A DNA stretch of 6,116 nt from positions 1 to 6,116 of the forward strand of contig JADYYL010000292.1 of the NCBI GenBank assembly GCA_020853655.1, given 5' to 3'. Source of the DNA: Deltaproteobacteria bacterium. GTDB lineage: Bacteria; Bdellovibrionota_C; UBA2361; SZUA-149; JADYYL01. Below, piece by piece: positions 1 through 5,366 of this stretch (the stretch's first letter is position 1; each line of letters opens with the position of its first letter). The position numbers and the translations under genes were made by a program. The notes beneath the pieces were generated by a model. That model made no database searches and was not told the origin of the DNA. It saw only the letters and a list, made by a program, of their open reading frames with translations.

Positions 1-78
1 AAACCCTTCGCCATGGAAGAGCTCGCGAGGGAAGTTCGACGTTGCCTTTCCGCGCCGCTCCCGGAACCGGTCGATTAA
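1..78 (+). CDS. C-terminal end of a response-regulator receiver domain protein (partial)
   Basis: Frame 1 is open from the left edge to a TAA at 76-78 and gives 25 residues beginning KPFAMEELAREVRRCL. The Lys-Pro-Phe step followed by an amphipathic helix (MEELAREVRRCL) is the classical end of a CheY-like receiver domain: the Lys is the conserved beta-5 lysine, and the helix is alpha-5. The protein stops about 10 residues after this helix, so the receiver is the last domain. It could be a stand-alone response regulator or a hybrid sensor kinase with a C-terminal receiver; the rest lies outside the window, so the output cannot be told. The call rests on one short motif, but phase, composition and stop position agree with it. 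Confidence 0.65.
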   Translation, partial: KPFAMEELAREVRRCLSAPLPEPVD

Positions 79-132
79 GCTCAGTCGATGAGATCCGTTC
101 GATTGTTCTCGGACGCTCTCGCAGGGGTCAAA

Positions 133-159
133 TTGCACGACCTTGCGGTCGCGTAGAAT
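133..159 (+). promoter_or_regulatory. weak candidate sigma-70-like promoter upstream of the Dus gene
   Basis: TAGAAT at 154-159 matches five of six positions of a -10 box. TTGCAC at 133-138 is a poor -35 with a short 15-base spacer. A short inverted repeat, CGACC-TTGC-GGTCG (138-151), lies in the spacer. Transcription would begin about 120 bases before the chosen dus start. It is the best match seen in the gap between the receiver gene and dus (79-289), but it is only a pattern match. Confidence 0.25.
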
Positions 160-289
160 TGCATCCAGCGATTTTCGAGCGGGGGTATTACCTCCCTGCC
201 GGATAGCGTGCGGAGCTTCCGTTACACAGTCGAACATGTGGAGACACCTTCAGTCGTGCTTCGGGTTGTTGACCGATTGCGGAAAGAGA

Positions 290-1333
290 ATGGCGATAGA
301 TATTAATTCCCCGTTGAAGATCGGCTCCGTGACGACGAAGGGGCCACGACTAATTTTGGCGCCGATGTCTGGCGTCACGAACTCTGCGTTCCGTCGCCTG
401 CTGCGTCGGGAGAATCCCAACGGGCTCGGCCACGTTGTTACGGAATTTATCAGTATTGAGGGCCTGACGCGCGCGAACGCGCAGAGCGTGCGGATGCTCG
501 CGTTTGCGCCCGAAGAGCGAACCATTTCGATCCAGATCTTCGGTTACGATGTTGATCGAATGCGGGATGCGGCTCTGATGGCGCAAGATTCTGGTGCCGA
601 GATCGTCGATATCAATAGCGGTTGTCCGGTACCGAAGGTCGTGCGGCGTGGCGGTGGTTGCGAACTGATGCGGCAGCCGATCCACATGGCTCAGATGCTG
701 ACCGCCGTGCGGGCCGCCGTCAAGATTCCACTCACGTTGAAGATACGTTCCGGGTGGGACGATGCCTGTCGCAACGGCATTGAGATTGCGAAAATCGCGG
801 AAGATTGCGGAGTCGACATGCTCGCTGTCCACGGTCGAACTCGGACGCAGCTTTATCGCGGCGAGAGTGACTGGGACTTCATCGGTCGAGTGGCTTCTTC
901 GGTGAAGATCCCTGTCGTCGGGAGTGGAGATGTCGTCGATGTCGCCAGCGCGAAGGACAAGTTGGAACGAAGCGGTGTCGCGGCGCTGATGATTGGAAGG
1001 GGCGCGCTGCAGAAGCCTTGGATTTTTGAGGAGATTCACGCGGGCATGACGGGCCGCACTTTCGTGCCTCCTTCGCCAGCGCGACTCTTCGAACTCTTCG
1101 GCGAGTATCGGGATCTGCTCCTTGAGCAGATGCCGGAGAAGGGCGCGATCGGGAAGTTGAAGCAACTTGCTTCTCAGGCAACCCGTTCCTTTCCGGGGAG
1201 TGCGTTTGCGCGAAAGGCGCTCGTGCAAAGCTCGTCGATCAGTCACTTCTCCGAGTTGCTCAAGTTTTATCGTGATGGCCTCCAGGAGGGGCAATTCAAT
1301 GTTGAAGGTGAGCCGGGTCTCCAAAGCGTTTGA
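290..1333 (+). CDS. dus: tRNA-dihydrouridine synthase (DusB-like)
   Basis: A 347-residue flavoenzyme of the Dus family, which reduces specific uridines in the tRNA D-loop to dihydrouridine using FMN and NAD(P)H in the cytoplasm. Visible landmarks run in family order: the FMN-barrel start LILAPMSGVTNSAFR (21-35); IQIFG (81-85); the catalytic-cysteine motif DINSGCP with Cys112; the conserved Lys151 in LTLKIRSGWD; HGRTRTQLYRGESDW (181-195); the phosphate-binding GSGDV (211-215) and IGRGALQKPWIF (235-246). A helical C-terminal tRNA-binding domain with GKLKQ follows. Length is normal for DusB-type proteins. The frame is open further upstream (ATG at 143), but the 49 extra residues do not look like Dus, and ATG 290 follows a purine-rich GGAAAGAG (281-288) and starts just before the first conserved strand. 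The exact subfamily and target uridine cannot be fixed by eye. The 3' end overlaps the next gene by 35 bases, suggesting coupled expression. Confidence 0.95.
   Translation: MAIDINSPLKIGSVTTKGPRLILAPMSGVTNSAFRRLLRRENPNGLGHVVTEFISIEGLTRANAQSVRMLAFAPEERTISIQIFGYDVDRMRDAALMAQDSGAEIVDINSGCPVPKVVRRGGGCELMRQPIHMAQMLTAVRAAVKIPLTLKIRSGWDDACRNGIEIAKIAEDCGVDMLAVHGRTRTQLYRGESDWDFIGRVASSVKIPVVGSGDVVDVASAKDKLERSGVAALMIGRGALQKPWIFEEIHAGMTGRTFVPPSPARLFELFGEYRDLLLEQMPEKGAIGKLKQLASQATRSFPGSAFARKALVQSSSISHFSELLKFYRDGLQEGQFNVEGEPGLQSV
1284..1289 (+). promoter_or_regulatory. strong Shine-Dalgarno that fixes the ABC ATPase start
   Basis: AGGAGG lies nine bases upstream of ATG 1299 inside the end of the dus coding sequence. 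It selects 1299 over the earlier in-frame ATGs at 1167 and 1275. The residues encoded upstream of 1299 in that frame do not resemble an ABC protein, while MLKVSRVSKAF is a normal ABC N-terminus. Confidence 0.75.
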
Positions 1334-2075
1334 CGGCCGGGCCGTGCTACGCGACGTGTCCTTTGAACTTGCCGCCGGTGAGCAGACGGGGATTGTTGGC
1401 CCGAGCGGGGGTGGCAAGAGCGTACTCTTGAAAATCTTGGGCAACGTTCTCGAGCCAGATCAAGGTTCCGTTGAATTGAGCCGCACCTCTGGCGCGAGTG
1501 GGGGCTCTCGATCGGTGGGGTTCTTGTTTCAGGAAGGGGCGCTGTTCGACTCGCAATCGGTCATTGAGAACGTCGCATTTCCCCTATTAGTTTCGCGTGA
1601 TGAAGTCGAAGAGGGGAGTTCTGAGCAGGGGAGCCTCCAGGGAACGATGAGTCGCTCGGACGTGTTCGAACGCGCCTATACGATCCTGGATGAGGTTGGA
1701 TTGGGGGACGCGTATCGGAAGCATCCAGGGCAGCTGAGTGGTGGAATGCGCCGGCGGGTCGGGATTGCTCGTGCCCTTGTCACGCGTCCTGAGCTGCTCT
1801 TGCTGGACGACCCGACAGGAGGGCTGGACCCGGTCGCCGCCAGCGTGATCATGGATCTCATCGGAGAGCTTCATGCCGCCTACCAGCCGACGGTGCTCAT
1901 CGTGAGCCACGACCTTCGACGTTTGTTCCCTCATGTCGGCCGCGTCTTGGGGTTGTTTAATGGAAGACTTGCGCTCGACTGCGCGCCAGCGCAGATTGCG
2001 CAGACGGCGGCGCCGGAGATTCTCCGCTTCCTCTCCACGCGATTCGATTTTGATTCGCTCGAGGCCCGACCGTGA
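1299..2075 (+). CDS. ABC transporter ATP-binding protein, MlaF/Ttg2A type
   Basis: A 258-residue cytoplasmic ATPase subunit. Motifs: Walker A GPSGGGKS (34-41), Q-loop in LFQEGALFDSQSVIENVAFPL (Q78), signature LSGGM (146-150), Walker B and D-loop LLLLDDPTGGLDP (166-178), and switch His204 in VSHD. The string LFQ-GALFDS-SV-ENVAFPL together with LSGGMRRRVGIARAL is typical of the Mla/Ttg2 phospholipid-transport ATPases, which work with a permease (MlaE) and an MCE protein (MlaD) to move lipids between inner and outer membranes. The usual Walker B catalytic Glu is Asp171; I recall DDPT variants in related proteins, so this alone does not imply loss of activity. A short Ser/Glu/Gly-rich insertion (about 101-120) precedes the signature region. 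It overlaps dus by 35 bases and is followed 23 bases later by the helicase. No permease or MCE partner is in the window, so its substrate is inferred from the family only. Confidence 0.88.
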   Translation: MLKVSRVSKAFDGRAVLRDVSFELAAGEQTGIVGPSGGGKSVLLKILGNVLEPDQGSVELSRTSGASGGSRSVGFLFQEGALFDSQSVIENVAFPLLVSRDEVEEGSSEQGSLQGTMSRSDVFERAYTILDEVGLGDAYRKHPGQLSGGMRRRVGIARALVTRPELLLLDDPTGGLDPVAASVIMDLIGELHAAYQPTVLIVSHDLRRLFPHVGRVLGLFNGRLALDCAPAQIAQTAAPEILRFLSTRFDFDSLEARP

Positions 2076-2098
2076 TCGCTTTCTCTCGTATCGGATAA

Positions 2099-2875
2099 AT
2101 GGAAAAAAAACGCCTCGCGCATATTCGTGAAGAGTTCCTTGAGGGCATCGGCGTCCCTGAGGGCGGCAACTTCAGTCCCGATCCCTTCCAGCTTGAGGCG
2201 ATCGATTCGCTGAAGAACGGCTTTGATACACTTGTTGTCGCCCCGACGGGCGCCGGCAAGACGTTCATCGCCTCAGAGGGTATTCGGGCCGTCGTCGAAG
2301 CAGGCAAGCGCGCTGTGTATACGGCGCCGCTGAAAGCGCTTTCGAATGCAAAGTATGCGGAGTTCAAGACGCGCTTCGAGCCGAAGCATAGTGTTGGATT
2401 GCTGACGGGCGATCGAAAGATCGGTGGAGATGCAAGCATCGTCGTTGCGACGACGGAGATTTACCGGAACGAACTCTATCGCTCGAGTGACAACTACGCA
2501 CTCGTCGTGCTCGACGAGCTCCACTACCTTGCCGATTCCCAACGAGGCGCGGTCTGGGAAGAGAGTATCATCCTCTCACCCCGAACATCGGCGCTGCTTA
2601 TGCTCTCTGCTTCCATTTCTAATCCACAAGAGATCGCAGCGTGGATCGAAGAGATCCGCGGCAAGAAAGTGACCATTGTGCGAGTCACCGAGCGACCTGT
2701 CGAGCTTCGCTTTGGATTTCTGCATCCGGAGAAGGGCATCCTTCCTATCGAAGACGAGCAGGAGCGTGTGCTGCCAGAAGTCGCTCGATTTTATAGTGCG
2801 GAGCGCGAGGGGGATCCTCGGATGCGCTTCGGCGGGAAAGGCCGTGGCCGCGGACGTCGAGGAGGTCGGCGATGA
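2099..2875 (+). CDS. Ski2/Mtr4-like DEAD/DEAH-type helicase, N-terminal RecA1 half
   Basis: 258 residues holding the first half of a superfamily 2 helicase core. Visible: a Q-motif-like PFQ (29-31), motif I APTGAGKT (48-55), motif Ia TAPLKALSN (75-83), motif Ib GLLTGD (100-105), VVATTEIYRN (115-124), motif II DELH (139-142), and motif III SAS (170-172). DELH with this spacing and the text APLKALSNAKY are typical of Ski2-like RNA helicases. The protein then ends in an Arg/Gly-rich tail, GKGRGRGRRGGRR (246-258), and lacks RecA2. The missing half is the next frame, which starts within the ATGA overlap at the stop codon. Together they make about 760 residues, close to a normal family member. ATG 2099 has only a weak GGAT upstream (2092-2095) but starts shortly before the conserved core. 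An eight-A run (2103-2110) covers codons 2-4. It is either a true split subunit or the 5' part of a frameshifted gene. Confidence 0.85.
   Translation: MEKKRLAHIREEFLEGIGVPEGGNFSPDPFQLEAIDSLKNGFDTLVVAPTGAGKTFIASEGIRAVVEAGKRAVYTAPLKALSNAKYAEFKTRFEPKHSVGLLTGDRKIGGDASIVVATTEIYRNELYRSSDNYALVVLDELHYLADSQRGAVWEESIILSPRTSALLMLSASISNPQEIAAWIEEIRGKKVTIVRVTERPVELRFGFLHPEKGILPIEDEQERVLPEVARFYSAEREGDPRMRFGGKGRGRGRRGGRR
2860..2866 (+). promoter_or_regulatory. internal Shine-Dalgarno before the second helicase frame
   Basis: AGGAGGT at 2860-2866 is followed by five bases and then ATG 2872, near-ideal spacing for initiation. It lies in codons for Arg-Gly-Gly of the RG-rich tail, so it may partly be a by-product of that composition. 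It would allow reinitiation at the ATGA junction, and an SD-like element at such a place can also stimulate -1 frameshifting. Confidence 0.55.
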
Positions 2876-4380
2876 GACGAGAGGCGTTCATAACTGAGAT
2901 TGTTCCCGAACTGGGACGTCACGATCTTCTTCCTGCGATTATCTTTCGCACGTCACGAAATCAGTGTGACGTGGATGTCGACCAGGCAGGGTCGTCGCGC
3001 GTGCTCAAGTTAGCGCCACCGGCGCAGCGTGAGTTTCACTCCGTTGTTAAAGACGTGATGCGACGTTACGAGATGGATGAGGAGCTCATCACTACCCATC
3101 CTCACTATTCCGCGTTGATCACGACCGGAGTTGGTGCGCACCACGCAGGTCAGCTTTTGATGTGGCGCTTGCTTCTTGAAGAGCTCATGGCGGGCGGTGT
3201 TCTTCGTGTGCTTGTTGCCACCGGAACCGTTGCCGCGGGCGTCGATTTTCCCGCCCGGACAGTCGTCATCACGGCACACTCTCGTCGCGGAGCGGAGGGA
3301 TTTGCATCTCTGACGGCGGCGGAGCTTCAGCAGATGTCTGGGCGCGCTGGCCGCCGCGGAAAGGATACCGTCGGGTTCTGCCTCGTTGCGCCGGCACCGT
3401 TTTGCGATGCCAGAACCGTGCTACGGATCTCGAAGCGACCGCCGGAGCCACTCCAATCGGCCTATTTCCCTGGCCCGAGCACGGTGCTCAATCTGCTCAG
3501 ATACCGAAACGTTGACGATTTGCGATTCACCGTGAGCCGGAGTTTGGCGGCGTTCACTGATCGCAAGGCAGGCGCACAGATTATTCGTGAAGCGGAAGCT
3601 GTGGAAGAACGGCTTTCACCTGAGGAGCGCGAGGCGACTCGTCACGCCGAAGAAGAGAACGAGGCGCCCGAGAGCGCCCCTCAGCACGGCGGGCAGCAGG
3701 GAGGGGGGCACGATGCGCGAGAACGCCGCCGCGAGGGGAAGAAACTCGTGAAGCGTGTTCGCCGGCTGCGCCGTCAAGCCGCTGAGATGGCCGCGCGACA
3801 GGAGGTACTTCTTGAGGCTGCGCTCCAGGGATTGCAGAAGCTCGGCTACGTCGAGGGGTCGAGTCTTTCGAAGAAGGGATATTGGGCGGCGAATCTTTGC
3901 ACGAGCGTTGTTCTTGAACTCGGCGAGATCATCGAAGCGAAGTTTCTGGATAACGTCTCTCCGGAGAAACTCGCCGCAATGGTCGCTTCCATTAGTGGCG
4001 ACGAACACCGGCAGTATCTCGAGGTCGATCGAGATTCGCTGACGAAAGACGAGGTGCGGCGTTTATCGGAGGTTATCCAACGCGTGACCTCGAGCGGGAT
4101 GCCTGGCGTCAGTGATAACCGGAAGGTGCTGCTGGCGGCCGCGAACACAGTCAGCGAATGGCTGAGGGCCGAGAATTGGCAGCAGTTCCGGGGAATCCTA
4201 CAACTGAGTGGCGTCGCAGAGGGGGATGCCGCGCGTCTCATCACTCAGACCGCAGAGCAACTCAACCAGCTCGGCCGCCTGATGGAGACTCATCCCGAAC
4301 TCGCTCTCAAAGCAGAGGACGTCAAGCGCCGCATCATGCGTCCGCCGCTTACCGAAGTCATTAACTTCGAGTCACTCTAG
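2872..4380 (+). CDS. Ski2/Mtr4-like helicase, RecA2 half with DSHCT-like C-terminal domain
   Basis: 502 residues that continue the preceding helicase frame. Visible: LLPAIIFRTSRNQCD (19-33, motif IV region), GVGAHHAG (86-93), motif V VATGTVAAGVDFPARTV (115-131), and motif VI QMSGRAGRRG (154-163), all as in Ski2/Mtr4-type RNA helicases. After SAYFPGPSTVLNLLRY (196-211) and a helical segment comes a charged Glu/Arg/Gly-rich stretch (about 238-305, probably coiled or disordered). A C-terminal region with LQKLGYVEG--LSKKGYWAA (321-340) and LDNVSPEKLAAM (359-370) follows, resembling the DSHCT helical domain. There is no motif I or II, so this half cannot bind and hydrolyse ATP alone and presumably needs the upstream product. 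The start is ATG 2872, in the ATGA overlap with a strong Shine-Dalgarno; residues REAFITEIVPEL would follow the RG linker directly in an unsplit protein. To join the frames needs a -1 (or +2) shift. Confidence 0.87.
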   Translation: MRREAFITEIVPELGRHDLLPAIIFRTSRNQCDVDVDQAGSSRVLKLAPPAQREFHSVVKDVMRRYEMDEELITTHPHYSALITTGVGAHHAGQLLMWRLLLEELMAGGVLRVLVATGTVAAGVDFPARTVVITAHSRRGAEGFASLTAAELQQMSGRAGRRGKDTVGFCLVAPAPFCDARTVLRISKRPPEPLQSAYFPGPSTVLNLLRYRNVDDLRFTVSRSLAAFTDRKAGAQIIREAEAVEERLSPEEREATRHAEEENEAPESAPQHGGQQGGGHDARERRREGKKLVKRVRRLRRQAAEMAARQEVLLEAALQGLQKLGYVEGSSLSKKGYWAANLCTSVVLELGEIIEAKFLDNVSPEKLAAMVASISGDEHRQYLEVDRDSLTKDEVRRLSEVIQRVTSSGMPGVSDNRKVLLAAANTVSEWLRAENWQQFRGILQLSGVAEGDAARLITQTAEQLNQLGRLMETHPELALKAEDVKRRIMRPPLTEVINFESL

Positions 4381-4392
4381 GACGAGTGAGCT

Positions 4393-4411
4393 CGCCTCTC
4401 CTAGCGAGGCG
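4393..4411 (+). terminator. possible stem-loop terminator after the helicase operon
   Basis: CGCCTC and GAGGCG form a 6-bp GC-rich stem around a 7-base loop, starting 13 bases after the helicase stop. No U-tract follows, so this is not a classical intrinsic terminator. It may instead mark an mRNA 3' end or a Rho-dependent region. Confidence 0.3.
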
Positions 4412-4445
4412 GATACAGCTCGCTCCTTGACCTCATCAGAATTCG

Positions 4446-4463
4446 CGTCGCAGACCTGCGACG
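4446..4463. repeat. 8-bp perfect inverted repeat with 2-base centre
   Basis: CGTCGCAG, AC, CTGCGACG. As RNA it would fold as a compact hairpin of seven pairs with a four-base loop. It is the second of three closely spaced inverted repeats downstream of the helicase operon. Confidence 0.5.
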
Positions 4464-4474
4464 AAGTCGCTTTC

Positions 4475-4488
4475 CGGAAGCGCTTCCG
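4475..4488. repeat. 14-bp perfect palindrome
   Basis: CGGAAGCGCTTCCG is its own reverse complement. It lies 11 bases after the previous inverted repeat. It could be a protein-binding site or a hairpin; by rough base-count reasoning a 14-bp palindrome has about one chance in three in a window this size, so alone it is weak. Confidence 0.4.
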
Positions 4489-4559
4489 ACAGGCTCGGTT
4501 TGGATCCCACAAGATGAGGGAAATCAATCTGTACGAACGCCTATTCTAAGGATTTTACT

Positions 4560-4575
4560 GGATTTTCGAAAATCC
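4560..4575. repeat. 16-bp perfect palindrome GGATTTTCGAAAATCC
   Basis: A perfect 16-bp self-complementary site about 150 bases upstream of the small hypothetical gene, with an extra half-site-like GGATTTT at 4550-4556. The AT-rich arms and dyad symmetry suit a dimeric regulator operator as well as a hairpin. No T-run follows on either strand. By rough calculation a perfect 16-bp palindrome is expected about 0.1 times in this length. Confidence 0.45.
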
Positions 4576-4681
4576 GATGTTAATCTGACTCGGTTGTGGT
4601 CGCGGTTTGGGGGGTGTTCTCGGACGACTCTTTGAGGCTGACGGTCCTTAGACGCGCAGTTTCGAGGTCGGGCTCTTTTCG

Positions 4682-4729
4682 GCGAGACACGATTACAGCG
4701 GGACGCAATTACTGCGAGACACTATATGT
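4682..4729 (+). repeat. three degenerate 16-bp tandem repeats running into a start codon
   Basis: Units are GCGAGACACGATTACA (4682-4697), GCGGGACGCAATTACT (4698-4713) and GCGAGACACTATATGT (4714-4729). All keep GCG-GAC-C plus an AT-rich second half. The ATG of the next gene (4726-4728) lies in the third unit, and TATATG there looks like a -10 element. Iterated sites of this period suggest an operator array, but could be a chance local duplication. Confidence 0.5.
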
Positions 4730-5139
4730 CTGGACTGGCTGCCGAGTTTGCTGACAATCGCGGTTCTGTCTTTGAACCGGACGCGGTTCTTCCCAGCCAA
4801 TTTTTCGGAGTGGATGAAGGTGGGATGAGAGGCGGTGAGCGGAAGCTCATGGCCGCGCTTCTTTCCGACGGCATCGAGGCGTATATGTCCTTGCTTTCGG
4901 AAGCCTCCATCGCAGCGGCAAGCGGTGAATCCGCGAAAGAGAGCGATGTCCAAAGGGAAGCCCGTGAGTGGGTTGAGACCGTCAACAATACCTACATCTT
5001 TAGTTTCGACCTGGTCTGCGAGTCTCTCGGGATCGACCCTGGCTATTTACGTCTGGGGTTGCAGCGTTACGCAGAATCTATTCAGTGCGGAAATCCCGGA
5101 GTTCAGCGTTGGCGTCGCATCCGGCGCCCGCGGAAATAA
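4726..5139 (+). CDS. small hypothetical protein with FSF--VCE-LGIDP-YLR motif
   Basis: 137 residues, no signal peptide or membrane segment. An N-terminal FEPDAVLPSQFF (16-27) is followed by the helical GERKLMAALLSDGIEAYMSLL (37-57). An Ala/Ser/Glu linker leads to REAREWVETVNNTYIFSFDLVCESLGIDPGYLRLGLQRY (77-115), and the tail is basic (WRRIRRPRK). I recall small uncharacterised proteins in deltaproteobacteria-type genomes with an ERRLM-helix and a FSFENVCEALGLDP-YLR ending, and think this belongs with them. The LVCESLGIDPGYLRLGL segment with a basic tail resembles a helix-turn-helix, so DNA binding is possible but unproven. The start at ATG 4726 keeps the FEPD--LPSQ block; an alternative at ATG 4825 has AAGG just upstream (4817-4820) but would lose that block. 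There is no Shine-Dalgarno before 4726. It stands alone, convergent with the gene at 5367-5639. Confidence 0.65.
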   Translation: MSGLAAEFADNRGSVFEPDAVLPSQFFGVDEGGMRGGERKLMAALLSDGIEAYMSLLSEASIAAASGESAKESDVQREAREWVETVNNTYIFSFDLVCESLGIDPGYLRLGLQRYAESIQCGNPGVQRWRRIRRPRK

Positions 5140-5174
5140 CGGCGCGCGCGAACCTTCATCGCCCAGTCTTCAGG

Positions 5175-5204
5175 ACCGGGTCTTCATAACCGGGTCTTCA
5201 TAAC
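5175..5204. repeat. 14-bp tandem duplication
   Basis: ACCGGGTCTTCATA occurs twice back to back (5175-5188, 5189-5202), followed by AC of a third copy. A weaker GTCTTCA precedes it (5166-5172). It lies 36 bases after the hypothetical gene. Length 14 would shift a frame if coding, which supports a non-coding region; it looks like a simple slippage duplication. Confidence 0.7.
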
Positions 5205-5290
5205 ATTGGGACTATTGTCCGGCGTTTATCCGTGGCGTCTCTATCTGGCGTTCAGCGCGACAGCACACGTGATGCCGGTCCGAGATAGCA

Positions 5291-5323
5291 CGCGGAGCCG
5301 CGATCTTCGCGGTGATCTCCGCG
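5291..5323. terminator. long nested stem-loop between convergent genes, possible bidirectional terminator
   Basis: An outer 7-bp stem CGCGGAG (5291-5297) with CTCCGCG (5317-5323) encloses an inner 6-bp stem CCGCGA (5298-5303) with TCGCGG (5307-5312). The loop is TCT and a TGAT bulge lies at 5313-5316, making 13 pairs in all. It sits 43 bases beyond the stop of the minus-strand gene and 151 bases beyond the plus-strand gene. Neither strand shows a U-tract, so intrinsic termination would be atypical. Confidence 0.4.
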
Positions 5324-5366
5324 CGGACGATTTATCGATTGCGAAATGTTTGCTCTCGAACGGGTG

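Larger units (their letters stand above)
4381..4725. other. non-coding stretch rich in inverted repeats
   Basis: 345 bases with no credible coding frame between the helicase stop and the next start. They hold a stem-loop at 4393-4411, an 8-bp inverted repeat at 4446-4463, a 14-bp palindrome at 4475-4488, a 16-bp palindrome at 4560-4575 preceded by a second GGATTTT copy, and the first part of a 16-bp tandem array. I see no tRNA or known riboswitch pattern. No convincing promoter is seen, although one for the downstream gene would be expected here. Confidence 0.6.

Noticed and set aside
104..115. 12-base TGTTCTCGGACG shared with 4615-4626, both in intergenic regions
   Set aside because: About one exact 12-base pair is expected by chance in a window this long; flanks do not extend the match.
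143..289. N-terminal extension of the Dus frame to ATG 143
   Set aside because: The 49 extra residues do not resemble Dus and overlap the best candidate -10 box; ATG 290 has a purine-rich site and precedes the first conserved strand.
350..1444. 364-residue open frame on the minus strand
   Set aside because: It lies antisense to dus and the start of the ABC gene, both with clear family motifs; its own translation is Arg/His-rich without motifs, a shadow of codon bias.
1587..2439. Minus-strand frames opposite the ABC and helicase genes
   Set aside because: They overlap well-supported coding sequence and show no recognisable domain.
3616..4244. Minus-strand frames opposite the second helicase half (130 and 132 residues)
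   Set aside because: Antisense shadows of the DSHCT-region coding sequence, without motifs or start signals.
4381..4725. tRNA, riboswitch or CRISPR in the repeat-rich gap
   Set aside because: No T-loop GGTTCGA-type core with matching arms, no known aptamer pattern, and the tandem units are only 16 bases with no spacers.
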